From Phycisphaerales bacterium (lineage in GTDB: Bacteria; Planctomycetota; Phycisphaerae; Phycisphaerales; UBA1924), in assembly GCA_020847175.1 (NCBI GenBank), contig JADLCM010000019.1, positions 121,460 to 185,459 on the forward strand: a DNA stretch of 64,000 bases, written 5' to 3'. The position numbers were made by a program, and so were the translations under genes. The notes beneath the pieces were generated by a model. It was not told the origin of the DNA. It was given only the letters and a program-made list of their open reading frames with translations, and did not search any database. Within the stretch, counting starts at the first letter, position 1, and every line of letters begins with the position of its first letter. Positions 29,689 to 39,114 of this stretch are shown here, piece by piece.

Positions 29689-32600
29689 GGTCCCTCCGTC
29701 CGCAGGGGCTCGCTGCCCTGGGGGCGCGAGATGTCTTCGAGCAACTTCCGGCCGAGGCTCGAGAGTTCCTGCTGCAAACGCGCCACATCGCTGATTTCTT
29801 CCGGCGTGCCGCCCGCGGCCTCGTCGAGGGCCCGGGTGCGTTCCAGGGCTTCGGCCTGCATCGCGCGGAGCAGTTTGAGCTGGGCCATGTTCTGAAAGAG
29901 GGGTTGCGGCTGAGCGGGGCCCTGGTCGCCTCCCTGTTGGCCCGATTGCTGGTCGCGGAACTCCGAGGCGCGGGCGCCCTCCTCGGCCATGGCTTCGACG
30001 AGCGACTGGAGGATGCGCACCGCGGCGGATTCGCGCCGGAGCGCCTCGGGCAGGCCCTCGGCGCGGGCCAGGAGTTCGGCGGCGCGGCGCGATTCTTCGT
30101 TGAGGCGTTCGTGGGCGAAGCGGAACATCGGCGCTTCGTCGAGTTCCTGCGTGGCATCGCGGATCGCGGCCGCCTGGGCGCGGATGCTCTCCTGACGTTC
30201 GCCGAGGAGGCGGACGCCCTGGCGGTCGCGGCGTGAGAGGTCTTTGCCGGTGAAGGGCTCGGTGTCGCCCCGGAGCGCCACCTGCTGTTCGAGGAGGTCG
30301 CGGTAGGCCTGGCGAAGTTCGGCGCGCTTGCGGTCCTGGTCGCGCTCGCGGGCGGCCTCTTCGAGGCGCGCGGCTTCGTCGCGGGCCTGTTCGAGACGCT
30401 GGAGGGCAAGGGCCTCGGTCTCTTCGGCGCGGAGATCGTTCACCGGACGGAGCCGCAGGGCCCGGATCGCCTCCTCCTGCGCGGACGAGGCCTGCTCGAT
30501 GAGGCGCGCGATGCCGAGGAGGTCCTGCCCGCCCTGGGCCGCCTGGTCGAGCACCCCGAGCGTCTGCGTGCGCAGGGCGATGAGGTCGGCGTCGAGGGCT
30601 TCGAGCGACCCCGCGGCCCGGGCGGCGAGCAGGTCATTGAGTTCGCGGCGCTGGCGCGCGATCAGGGTGTCGAGCGATTCCAGGATGCTCGCCAGGGCGC
30701 GGCGCAGCATCTCGTCGCGCCGGGCGGGAGCGTTGTCAAGGTCCTGGCGCATCTCCTCGAGCGCATCGAGCGCCTGCTGCTGCGACTGCTGGGCGGGGCC
30801 GGTCTGGTTCTGCGTGAGGCTTTGGGCGGCCTGCTCCATGCGCCGCGGCACGTCGCCCCGGCGCCCCCGGGCGCCGGCATCGCGCATGGCCTGGGCCTGC
30901 GCCGGGTCGGCTTCGTCGAGTTCGCGGGCGCGCTCGCTGAGATCATCCAGGAGCGACGCGGCCTGCCCGGAGGCCTCCCGCTGCGCCTGCGCGATGCGTT
31001 CCAGGGCCGAGCGCTCGTCGGGGGAGAGCTGGGTCGCGGAGCGCCCGGCGGTGGCGCGGGCGAGTTCGCGGGTCTGGTCGGCGAGCGATCGCTGGGTCTC
31101 GATCAGTCGTTCGAGGTCGCGGCGTGCGAGCCAGTTGTCGCGCCCCTGGTCGAGCATCCTGGCGACGTCGCCCAGGGCGCTGCGCACCTGGTCCTGGGCT
31201 TCGTCGAGCCGGGCCTCGCCCTGGTCGCGGGGCTCGGGGTTTTCGCGGAGTTCGCGCTCGGCGCGGGCGGAAGCGCCCCCGGCCTGTTCGAGAGCCCCGG
31301 CGACATCCTCGATCAACTCGCGAAGAAGCGGGTCGTCGGCGCGGTTGCGATCCAGACGCTGCGCGAGCCCGTCGAGGTTGCGGGCCTGGGCCCGGACCTG
31401 GTCTGAGATCGAGGCCTGCCCCTGCGTCTGCGCGTCTGAGCGTCCGGCGCGCCGGCGTTCGGCGGTGAGTCCCGCCTGGCGCTCGTCGAGACGCCGCGCA
31501 TTCTGGCTGAGGGCGCTGAGTTCGGCGCGGGCCTGCTCGGCGAACTCCTGCTCGTCGATGATGACCAGCCGCCGGGGCGAGGAGCGCACGGGTTCGCGCC
31601 CGGAGAGGCCGTCCGCCGCGAGGCACGTGATCCACACCTCATCGCCCGGGGCGAGACCGGGCCAGGCTCCCAGGTCGAGCCGGGAGGCGGTGCGCTTGGT
31701 CTGGGAGGCGCGGCGGGCGCCGGGATCGAGGGGTGCGAGCGCGTCGATCTCCTGCCACGCGCCGGGCGGATCGACCTCGCGCGAGGCGGAGGCCGAGGGC
31801 GGGCGTGCGCGCCCCGCCTCGATCCACGCGCGCTCCACGGCAACGTCGTCGCGCGCCTCGGCCCGCAGGTCGATCACGGCCCGGACCAGCACCCGCTCGT
31901 CGCGGGCGGGCTCGACGATGCTCACCACCGGGGCCTGGTCCTCGACGACATCGAGATGGAAGACGGCCTCGGCCCCGAGCGTCATGCCCTCGGCGTCGCG
32001 GGGGCGCGGGGCGAGGGAGAAGGAGCGTTCGACCAGCCCTTCAACGCGCACGCGCTCGCCTGAGAAGGCGATGTTGAGGCCCCCTCCGGGTGCGCACGCG
32101 TCGGCGAATGACCGCGACCACGCCTCGTCACCCTCGGATACAGGCTTGTTGAAGGTGAGTTCGATCTCGACCCGCGAGCCGCGCAGCACGGGGCCGACGA
32201 CGGCGCGTTCGTCGGCGCCGTCGCCGAGGTCCTGCTCGCCGGAGGCGAGCGTGTCGAGGGCCTGCGCCGCGGCATAGGGAGGGAGCGTGACCCGGGCCAG
32301 GGCGCGCTCCAGCCGGGGCGGGGCGATGAGGGGCAGGCGGCGCGGCGGGGTGGGGCCGTCGGGGGTCTCAAAGTGGTAGACGAGTTCGCCCGCGAGGATG
32401 CCGCCCGGAGCGGGGGTGGGCACATCGGCGAGAAAGAGTTCGCCCGGCGCGCCGGAGTCATCGGGGGCGCGTTCCTGGCTCACGAGGCGGATGCGCTGGG
32501 TCTGGGGCGCTTCGCCGCGCAGGTGCAGGGTGACGCGGGCGAAGAGCGGCGTGCGCCCGAGGGCGCGGTCGGTGCGGGTGAGCAGGGCACGGAGTTCGAC

Positions 32601-33266
32601 CCGCGCCCCGAGCGGCTGCGCGCCCTGCGGGGTGATGTCGATGACCTCGGTGGCCCTCGGCCAGTCGATCGGCGCCCACGGGGTGAGCAGGCGACCGGCC
32701 CCCGCCCGGGCGTGCGCGGGGAGGAGCCAGGCGAGCAGGGCGGCGAGGCAGGCGATCGCACCCAGGCGTGCCCCGGCGATCCAGGCGATGCGCGACGCGA
32801 TGACGTCGCGGGCGCGCGGGGCGACGGAGAGGAAGCGCTGCGCGCCGTCGCGCGCCGCCTCGCGGGCCAGGGCCGCCCGCACGCCATCGCCCTCGGCGAG
32901 TTCGTTGAGTTCCAGCCCCGACGCGACGTGTTCGGCGAGGCGCTCGCCGGTGCGCGGGGTGCGTTCGACGCGCAGCGCGATCTCGGTGAGAGGCGGCCTG
33001 AAGCGGGCCCCGGGCACGATCGACCGGCGCGTGCGGTAGATCATCCACGCCAGGGCCGCGGCGAGGTGCACCATGCGAATCTCGCGCGGAAGGCGAAGCA
33101 GGAAGTCGGCAAGCACCAGGATGAGCCCCGCGCCCGCCAGGAGTGCCGCGAGGTCGAGGGTCGCCCGGGCCACGAGCACTCCCCGGGCGCGGGTGCGGAC
33201 GGCGCGCAGGGCACGCCGAACGCCCGCCCAGTCTCCGGAAGGCGGGGTGGGGGACCGGGCTTCCAT
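29685..33266 (-). CDS. Large membrane-anchored coiled-coil protein (DUF4175-like)
   Basis: 1193 residues. Two hydrophobic helices near the N-terminus (LDLAALLAGAGLILVLADFL and a segment starting MVHLAAALAWMIYR) and a third after about residue 150 (GAIACLAALLAWLLPAHARA) anchor it. A beta-rich periplasmic part follows to about residue 570, then some 600 residues of Arg/Glu/Gln/Ala-rich helices that predict coiled coil (for example RAELSALSQNARRLDERQAG and QQSQQQALDALEEMRQDLD). This layout resembles the DUF4175 proteins encoded next to DUF58/BatA genes. Function unknown. It starts 108 nt after the VWA-like gene and overlaps the next gene by ATGA. Confidence 0.78.
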   Translation of the reverse strand: MEARSPTPPSGDWAGVRRALRAVRTRARGVLVARATLDLAALLAGAGLILVLADFLLRLPREIRMVHLAAALAWMIYRTRRSIVPGARFRPPLTEIALRVERTPRTGERLAEHVASGLELNELAEGDGVRAALAREAARDGAQRFLSVAPRARDVIASRIAWIAGARLGAIACLAALLAWLLPAHARAGAGRLLTPWAPIDWPRATEVIDITPQGAQPLGARVELRALLTRTDRALGRTPLFARVTLHLRGEAPQTQRIRLVSQERAPDDSGAPGELFLADVPTPAPGGILAGELVYHFETPDGPTPPRRLPLIAPPRLERALARVTLPPYAAAQALDTLASGEQDLGDGADERAVVGPVLRGSRVEIELTFNKPVSEGDEAWSRSFADACAPGGGLNIAFSGERVRVEGLVERSFSLAPRPRDAEGMTLGAEAVFHLDVVEDQAPVVSIVEPARDERVLVRAVIDLRAEARDDVAVERAWIEAGRARPPSASASREVDPPGAWQEIDALAPLDPGARRASQTKRTASRLDLGAWPGLAPGDEVWITCLAADGLSGREPVRSSPRRLVIIDEQEFAEQARAELSALSQNARRLDERQAGLTAERRRAGRSDAQTQGQASISDQVRAQARNLDGLAQRLDRNRADDPLLRELIEDVAGALEQAGGASARAERELRENPEPRDQGEARLDEAQDQVRSALGDVARMLDQGRDNWLARRDLERLIETQRSLADQTRELARATAGRSATQLSPDERSALERIAQAQREASGQAASLLDDLSERARELDEADPAQAQAMRDAGARGRRGDVPRRMEQAAQSLTQNQTGPAQQSQQQALDALEEMRQDLDNAPARRDEMLRRALASILESLDTLIARQRRELNDLLAARAAGSLEALDADLIALRTQTLGVLDQAAQGGQDLLGIARLIEQASSAQEEAIRALRLRPVNDLRAEETEALALQRLEQARDEAARLEEAARERDQDRKRAELRQAYRDLLEQQVALRGDTEPFTGKDLSRRDRQGVRLLGERQESIRAQAAAIRDATQELDEAPMFRFAHERLNEESRRAAELLARAEGLPEALRRESAAVRILQSLVEAMAEEGARASEFRDQQSGQQGGDQGPAQPQPLFQNMAQLKLLRAMQAEALERTRALDEAAGGTPEEISDVARLQQELSSLGRKLLEDISRPQGSEPLRTEGP

Positions 33267-33374
33267 GCGACGCGTCCTTCCTCGCCTCCGCGGGTCCGTG
33301 TGCGGGCAGGGCCCCGCGCACCCTCATCACGGTACCGCCGGAGGGGTCGGCGTGTTCATCTATCGACCATCCTG

Positions 33375-35699
33375 TTACGGCAGGGACACGATCCGGCGGC
33401 CCACCCATTCGCCCGCGAGCAGCGCCAGCAGCAGGGCCAGCGCCAGGGGAGAATCCCACAGCGCACGGGTCTCGGGGTCGAGCTCCACGCGGGTTTCCCG
33501 GCGCGGGATCGCCCCCGTCGAGCCCGGGATGTCGGGCGGCGCGATGAGGCGGCCGTGCGGGGCGAGCTGGTCGGCAAGGGCGCTGAGGAGCGCGTGATCT
33601 GCCTCGGGGTGAAGAAGTTCGTCGTCGGCGGGCGAGACGATGACTTCGCCGGTCACTCCCGCGCCGGCGAGGGCGGGGTCGCCGGCTTCGACGCGGTAGG
33701 TGCCCGGCTGGGTCGGCACCCACGTCGTGCCGAAGGAGATGGCCCCCTCAGCCCCTTGCTCAGGACCGAGGAGGACTTCGACGGGCGGGGCATCGCCCGG
33801 GCCAAGGCGCCGGATGGTGAGGCGGATGGCCTGCGGGCGGGTGTCGATCAGAGCCTGATCGACGAGGCGGACGCCGAGGCGCACGGGGTTTTCAACCTTG
33901 GAGAAGCGCGGGGTGATGGTGAGGATCGCGCTGCGTCCGCCCCGGCCGAGACTCTCGCGGGCGAGGAGGCGGATGAGGGGAACCCAGAACTTTTCGAGGA
34001 CGCCCTCGCCGCGCCCGAAGCGCCAGCGCCAGGTTTCGTCGGTGGCGATGTAGACGATGCGTCCGAGGCCGTAGCGCATGGAGATGACGAGGGGCACGGG
34101 GGCGCCCTCAGAGGAGGCGGGCCAGCCTTCGGCGAGGACTTCGGCGGTGGGTTTGAGCTGCCCCGGGCTGATCTCCTGCGCCCAGCGGAGCAGGCTCCAC
34201 CCTGAGGCGGGGTCGCCGAGTGACCTGAGCCAGCCGTCGTCGAGCGCGCCGGGATCATCGGCCCACAGGCCGAGATCGGCCGCCTGGGGCGTGGCGCGGA
34301 GGACGACGGGCTGCGGCGCGGCGGGCACGTCGGCGCCGGGCGCGAAGGTGAAGGGGAGCAGGTCGGCCAGGGGGGAGTCGCGCCAGGTGCGGGGCGTGGC
34401 GCCTTCGCCCGCGATCCAGAGCAGCCCGGCCCCGCGCGAGGCGACTTGCTCGCGGAGCTGCTCGGCCTGGGTCGTGGTCATGAGTTCGGCGCGCAGGTCG
34501 CCGATGATGACCACGTCGATGGGGCGCCACTCGTCGCGCGAGCGCGGGAACCCGTCGATCTCGACCTCGCTCTCCTGGAGGAACTGCCGGTCTGCCGCGA
34601 GGAGGAGCGAGGAGGAGAGGATGGTGGGTTCGCGGATGATGAGGTTCTTGAGGTAGCGAAACTCCCAGCGCGGATAACCGTCAAAGTACGCGACGCGCAG
34701 CGGGCGATCGACGAGGGTGAGGGAGAGGTCGCGGGTGTTGTTGCGGGCCGAGAGGTCGGTGCCTTCGGGCACGACCTCGACGCGCCAGCGCTGCTCGCCG
34801 ACGGAGGCCGGGCGGGTGCCGAGGGTGATCTCCTGCGTGCGCGCGCCGCCGGCTTCGACGCGGCGCTGGTCGAGCACCAGCCCGGTGCGCAGGTCGATGA
34901 GGCGCACGGTGGCCCCCGCGGCCTCGCCCCCGCCGAGGCGGTCGAGGCGGATGCGCACGGGCACGAGGTCGGAGATGAAGGCTTCGCTGGGGGCATCGGG
35001 CTCGCCGAGCGCGAGGTCGGTGAGCGGGCCGGGCCCGCCGAGGGGGACGAAGATCACGCGGACGCGCTCGGCGGCGAGGCGGCGCATCGCGCCGGGAGAG
35101 GGGACATCGAGGCTGCGCCCGTCGGTGATCGCGACGATGCCCGAGAGGGGGCGTCCGGCGGTGCGACGGAGGGCTTCGTCGAAGGCGGTGCGGAGGCTGG
35201 TGCGCTGGCCCTCGGGCCGGCCCACTTCGGCAGGGGCGCCGCTGAGCTCGAAGGCGCCGCCCCCGAAGCCGAGCCACACCACGCGGCGCGACGGGCCGGG
35301 CTCCAGGTCAAAGGCGCGCAGCGCGGCGCGGGCCGCGTCGCGCAGCTGCGCATCGCGCGAGCCTCCGCCCGGCGCATCTTCGATGGTGAGCGAGGCCGAG
35401 CGGTCGAGCAGCACGACGACCCAGTCGGGTTCGATGCGTTCGCGCGGGCGGGTGAGCCGGGGCCCGGCGATGAGCACCGCGAGCAGCAGCAGCACCAGCC
35501 CGCGGGCGCATGCGAGGGCCCCGCGCGCCCGGCGACGCCCGGCCTGGCGCCGGTAACTCCACGCGCTGAGCGCGCCCGCGAGCACGACCACCGTGAACCA
35601 CCCCCACGCGGGGAGGGGTCGCTCAAAGCCGAACCGCACGCCCTCAGCGCCGAAGGAGAGGTCGCCGGTGCCGAAGAGGGCGTTGAGGATGCGGTTCAT
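33375..35699 (-). CDS. VWA-type membrane protein with glutamine-amidotransferase-like region
   Basis: 774 residues. Two N-terminal transmembrane helices (about residues 34-50 and 85-103) are followed by a von Willebrand A domain with an intact metal-site motif DRSAS in WVVVLLDRSASLTIEDAPG. A beta-sandwich region comes next, then a segment reading VAYFDGYPRWEFRYLKNLII that begins the class I amidotransferase-like fold common in planctomycete members. A final helix (LALALLLALLAGEWVGRRIV) leaves a very short tail. Nothing looks like a catalytic Cys triad, so the amidotransferase-like part is probably structural. The start ATG overlaps the stop of the BatA-like gene. Confidence 0.8.
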   Translation of the reverse strand: MNRILNALFGTGDLSFGAEGVRFGFERPLPAWGWFTVVVLAGALSAWSYRRQAGRRRARGALACARGLVLLLLAVLIAGPRLTRPRERIEPDWVVVLLDRSASLTIEDAPGGGSRDAQLRDAARAALRAFDLEPGPSRRVVWLGFGGGAFELSGAPAEVGRPEGQRTSLRTAFDEALRRTAGRPLSGIVAITDGRSLDVPSPGAMRRLAAERVRVIFVPLGGPGPLTDLALGEPDAPSEAFISDLVPVRIRLDRLGGGEAAGATVRLIDLRTGLVLDQRRVEAGGARTQEITLGTRPASVGEQRWRVEVVPEGTDLSARNNTRDLSLTLVDRPLRVAYFDGYPRWEFRYLKNLIIREPTILSSSLLLAADRQFLQESEVEIDGFPRSRDEWRPIDVVIIGDLRAELMTTTQAEQLREQVASRGAGLLWIAGEGATPRTWRDSPLADLLPFTFAPGADVPAAPQPVVLRATPQAADLGLWADDPGALDDGWLRSLGDPASGWSLLRWAQEISPGQLKPTAEVLAEGWPASSEGAPVPLVISMRYGLGRIVYIATDETWRWRFGRGEGVLEKFWVPLIRLLARESLGRGGRSAILTITPRFSKVENPVRLGVRLVDQALIDTRPQAIRLTIRRLGPGDAPPVEVLLGPEQGAEGAISFGTTWVPTQPGTYRVEAGDPALAGAGVTGEVIVSPADDELLHPEADHALLSALADQLAPHGRLIAPPDIPGSTGAIPRRETRVELDPETRALWDSPLALALLLALLAGEWVGRRIVSLP

Positions 35700-37852
35700 G
35701 CCCCGCTCCCCGCGGCGCCGGAGCGCCCGCTTCGCGCCGCGAGGGCGGTCTCACCGAGCGCGGCGAGGGCGGCCAGCCCGAGCAGGACCGGCCCGAGCAC
35801 GCGGGCGCGGCCCCGGGAGACGACGGGCGAGCCCTCGGAGTCGTTTATGAAAGACGCCTCGGCGCCCAGGGGGGCGAGCCATTCGCGCACGCGCTCCGGG
35901 GTCTCGGCGTCGAGGCGTGCCCCGGCGATGTCCGGCTCGACGGTGACAAGGCCGGTGGTCGCGCCCCGGGCATCGACGGCGCGCCACGCGCCCGCCAAGA
36001 GCACCGGCTCGGCCGAGAGGCCGTCTGCCTCGATCGCCAGGCTGGCCCCCGCGCCCGCGAGGGGGAGCAGTTCGCGGCTGCCCGGGGGGGCTGGCACGCG
36101 CGACCCGGCGAGCGGGCGCCACGCGCCGCGGGCCTGACCGACGCCCTGGCGGACGAGTTCCTGCATCAGGGGGAGCATGATGGGCTTGGCGGGGAGGTTG
36201 GTCCACTCGAGATCGGGTGAGAAGCCCGCGAGTATGACAAGGCCGCGTGCCGCGCCGGGGATGAGGCCGGAGACGACCGCCGCCCGTCCCTCACCGGCCG
36301 CGAGTTCGATGCGCCGCCCTTCGCCCGGCGCGAGTTCGAGAAGGCGCTGCACGCGGGCGGAACGCCCCACTTCGCGAACCTCGCCGGCGATGAGTTCAAG
36401 GAGGCCGGGCCCGGCGGGGGTCGTGACCGGCTCGTCAAGTTCCGCGGGCTCGCGCCCGCGCACCCAGTCGAGCCCGAAGGCGTCGCGCCAAGGGTCGATC
36501 CAGGTCTGCGCGCCCAGGGCGCGCGAGGGAAAGATGACCACCAGCCCGCCGGCGCGGCAGAAGTCAGCCAGTTTGGTCCACGCCTGGGCGAGCACAAGGT
36601 CTGGTTCCACGATCGCGACCGCGTCGAGCCCCGCGAGTCGCGGAGCATCCACCGCGCCGGGGTCGATCCAGGAGAGGTCGATCTCGCGTTCACCGGCCGC
36701 GTCGGGCTCGGGGGCGAGGGCGAGGGCGAGCCAGTCGCCCGGGAGGAACTCTTCAAGGCGCAGGCCCGCGCCTGCGCGCGGGTGGGCGACCAGCCCCACG
36801 CGGATCGAGGCGCGGAGGTCGATGGCGCGCCGGGCGACGTTGTCTCCGGGGAGCGCATCGTCGATGATCTCGCCCCGCAGCACGCCTCCCCCCGAACCCG
36901 CGGAGGAGAGCGGGGCCTGAATGGGGATGGATCCCTCGGTGGCGCCGGCGCTCAGGCGCAGGGCAAACTCGCCGAGGGGCCGGGCGCCCCCGGACCGCTC
37001 AAGCGAGAGTCGCAGGCGCGCGGCGATGGCGTCCTGGGCGCCTTCAGCGCCGCGGCGCACGTTGACGCGCACGTCTTCGGTCGCGCCCGGGCCTGGAGCG
37101 CCTTCGAGCCCGGGCGTGACCAGGGTGAGGCGCGCGGGCTCGATGGATGCGAGCGAGAGATTGGCGAGTCCGGGGGCCGGAGGGCTGGCGAGGATGCGGG
37201 TGGGGTGGGTGAGGCGGGGCAGGCCGCCCTCGTCGGGGGCAACCCCGGCCCACCAGCCGCTGAGCATGGCGAGTGTGCGTTGCTCGCCGTCGCGGGGCTC
37301 GACAGCGTCGCCCAGGGCGACGGCCCCGGAGAGGTCGGCACGAGAGGAGGTGGGGCGGAGCGTGTCGAGGGCGGCGTCCAGGGCGCCGATGTCGCCGGTG
37401 GGGGGGAGAAGGATCGCCCGGGCGGGGCGCCCGGAGGCGATGAGTCCGACCCGGTCGCCGCGTGCGGGGCTGAGGCGCTGGGCGAGGGCCTTGGCCTCAT
37501 CGATCCGGCGATCGAGGTCGGTGCGTCCATCGGCGGCCCGGGCGCCGGAGGCGATGGAGTCGTCGATGATGATGATGAGGAGAACGGAGGGTTCGCGCGC
37601 GTGCCCGGAGGCGCCGAGGGCCAGCCCGCCGATCGCGAGGGCGGCGAGGGCGACGAGCAGGCACCGCGAGGCCAGAAGCAGCCACTGCTCCAACGCCAGG
37701 CGCCGGCGCTGGCGGCGCAGCGCCTCGCGCAGGTAGCGCATCGCCGCCCAGGCGATCGGACGCCGGCGCCGACGCATGAGGATGTGAATGAGGATCGGCA
37801 GCGCGACGCAGGCGAGCCCGACCGAGGCGAGAATGGGGTGGAGGAAGGTCAC
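35696..37852 (-). CDS. BatA-like membrane protein with degenerate VWA domain
   Basis: 718 residues. The N-terminus is the BatA/aerotolerance pattern: MTFLHPILASVGLACVALPI, HILMRRRRRPIAWAAMRYLR, then a second helix (LLLASRCLLVALAALAIGGL). The following VWA domain has LLIIIIDDSIASG, where the usual DxSxS metal motif is disturbed, so metal-dependent binding is doubtful. A long beta-rich periplasmic part and a C-terminal helix (VLGPVLLGLAALAALGE) follow. It lies 117 nt after the DUF58 gene, which fits the planctomycete order DUF58 - BatA-like - VWA-like. These complexes are thought to be chaperone- or stress-linked; the exact job is unknown. Confidence 0.8.
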   Translation of the reverse strand: MTFLHPILASVGLACVALPILIHILMRRRRRPIAWAAMRYLREALRRQRRRLALEQWLLLASRCLLVALAALAIGGLALGASGHAREPSVLLIIIIDDSIASGARAADGRTDLDRRIDEAKALAQRLSPARGDRVGLIASGRPARAILLPPTGDIGALDAALDTLRPTSSRADLSGAVALGDAVEPRDGEQRTLAMLSGWWAGVAPDEGGLPRLTHPTRILASPPAPGLANLSLASIEPARLTLVTPGLEGAPGPGATEDVRVNVRRGAEGAQDAIAARLRLSLERSGGARPLGEFALRLSAGATEGSIPIQAPLSSAGSGGGVLRGEIIDDALPGDNVARRAIDLRASIRVGLVAHPRAGAGLRLEEFLPGDWLALALAPEPDAAGEREIDLSWIDPGAVDAPRLAGLDAVAIVEPDLVLAQAWTKLADFCRAGGLVVIFPSRALGAQTWIDPWRDAFGLDWVRGREPAELDEPVTTPAGPGLLELIAGEVREVGRSARVQRLLELAPGEGRRIELAAGEGRAAVVSGLIPGAARGLVILAGFSPDLEWTNLPAKPIMLPLMQELVRQGVGQARGAWRPLAGSRVPAPPGSRELLPLAGAGASLAIEADGLSAEPVLLAGAWRAVDARGATTGLVTVEPDIAGARLDAETPERVREWLAPLGAEASFINDSEGSPVVSRGRARVLGPVLLGLAALAALGETALAARSGRSGAAGSGA

Positions 37853-37969
37853 AGGGGGGCGTGAGGTCGGGGAGGGTGTGGGAGGAGAGGCGGCGTCCGA
37901 AGGCAGGGAGCGGCGGGAGATGGTCAGCGGTCACGAGGCGGTCGAGGCGTGACACGGGCGGCGGCGCAC

Positions 37970-38980
37970 TCAGCCATACTTGCTCCGCTTGATCTGGGCG
38001 TTGCGCCGGGCGAGGTAGGCGGCCAAGGGCGGGCCGAGCCAGTCGTGGGTGTTGACGAGGTGGTGGTCGAAGCCGAACGACCGGGCGAGCTTGTCGAGGC
38101 GCGCGATGTGCTCCTCGGCGACCTGCCGGTAGGCCTGGCGCAGTTGCCTCGGGTCGATGCGCACCCGCCCTTCGGCCTCCATGCCTTCAAAGGGCGCGGG
38201 GCGATCGAAGGCAAACTCGAGCTCCTGCCGGTCGAGCACCTGGAAGAGAATCATGTCGTGGCGCCGGTGACGTACGCGGGCGAGCGAGGCCCGCAGGTCG
38301 CCCTCCTCGGCGAAGAAATCGCTGATGAAGACGATCAGGCAGCGGTTGGTGAGCTGGGCGAGGGCCTGGTCGATCACCCGGTCGAGGCGCGTCGCGCCGG
38401 CGGAGGGGCGCCCGGAGAGCGCGCCGACGATGAGGCGCCACTGGTTGCCCGCGCTGCTGCGCGCGAGCTGGGCCTTGACGTCTTCGGCGAACACCGTGAG
38501 GCCCACGCGGTCGCCCTGCTTGAGGGTGATGTACGCCATCGCGGCGGCGAGCGCCGTCGCGTGATCGAACTTCGACCAATTCGCACGTCCGTCGGGGCTG
38601 GCGGCGGCCCCCACGCCGGAGGCCTCCTCGAACAGGCGGCTGCCATAGCCCATCGACCCCGAGGCATCCACCAGGATCACGAGGTCCAGGGTCGTTTCCT
38701 GCTGGTGCTGCTTGAGGTGAAGTTTGTCGGTGCGCGCGTAGACCTTCCAATCCAGGCGTCGGATGTCGTCGCCGGGGACGTAGGGGCGATGCTGCGAGAA
38801 CTCGACGCTGAAGCCCTGGAGGGGTGAACGGTGCGTGCCCGCCTGGACACCCTCCACGATGTGCTTGGCCCGCAGCTCCATCGTGGCCAGGCGCGCGAGC
38901 GTCTGCGGGTGCAGGTAGAGCGACGCGTCCGCCAGCGGCGGAGACGCGGCGGCCTCCAAGCCCGGTCGTTCGGCGTCCAT
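37970..38980 (-). CDS. DUF58 domain protein (VWA-like)
   Basis: 336 residues from the ATG at 38980 (a further upstream in-frame ATG at 39055 would overlap the divergent promoter region). The core shows the DUF58 signature HRSPLQGFSVEFSQHRPYVPG, GDDIRRLDWKVYARTDKL, and a complete MIDAS motif in LVILVDASGSMGYGS. It is cytoplasmic, with no membrane segment. DUF58 proteins usually pair with a MoxR AAA+ ATPase encoded immediately upstream. Here the upstream neighbour is a divergent ketosynthase, and no MoxR gene is in the window. A minus-strand TACCAT lies 8 nt before the start, with no Shine-Dalgarno. Confidence 0.9.
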   Translation of the reverse strand: MDAERPGLEAAASPPLADASLYLHPQTLARLATMELRAKHIVEGVQAGTHRSPLQGFSVEFSQHRPYVPGDDIRRLDWKVYARTDKLHLKQHQQETTLDLVILVDASGSMGYGSRLFEEASGVGAAASPDGRANWSKFDHATALAAAMAYITLKQGDRVGLTVFAEDVKAQLARSSAGNQWRLIVGALSGRPSAGATRLDRVIDQALAQLTNRCLIVFISDFFAEEGDLRASLARVRHRRHDMILFQVLDRQELEFAFDRPAPFEGMEAEGRVRIDPRQLRQAYRQVAEEHIARLDKLARSFGFDHHLVNTHDWLGPPLAAYLARRNAQIKRSKYG

Positions 38981-38988
38981 CCGAGGGG

Positions 38989-38994
38989 ATGGTA
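38989..38994 (-). promoter_or_regulatory. -10-like TACCAT before the DUF58 operon
   Basis: Minus-strand TACCAT, 8 nt before the ATG at 38980. It is the likely promoter of the seven-gene operon. Confidence 0.4.
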
Positions 38995-39101
38995 CCGGAC
39001 GGAGCCTCGCGGGGGGTGCAGCGCCGCGACGCGGCGCGCGTGGGGGGGCGGTCACGGGCGGATGGTGCGCCGGGGCGTCGCGCCCCGGGCGAAGGGCGCT
39101 C

Positions 39102-39107
39102 TACCAT
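39102..39107 (+). promoter_or_regulatory. -10-like TACCAT before the first ketosynthase
   Basis: TACCAT with a 7-nt gap to the ATG at 39115; probable leaderless start. Confidence 0.4.
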
Positions 39108-39114
39108 TGGTCGG

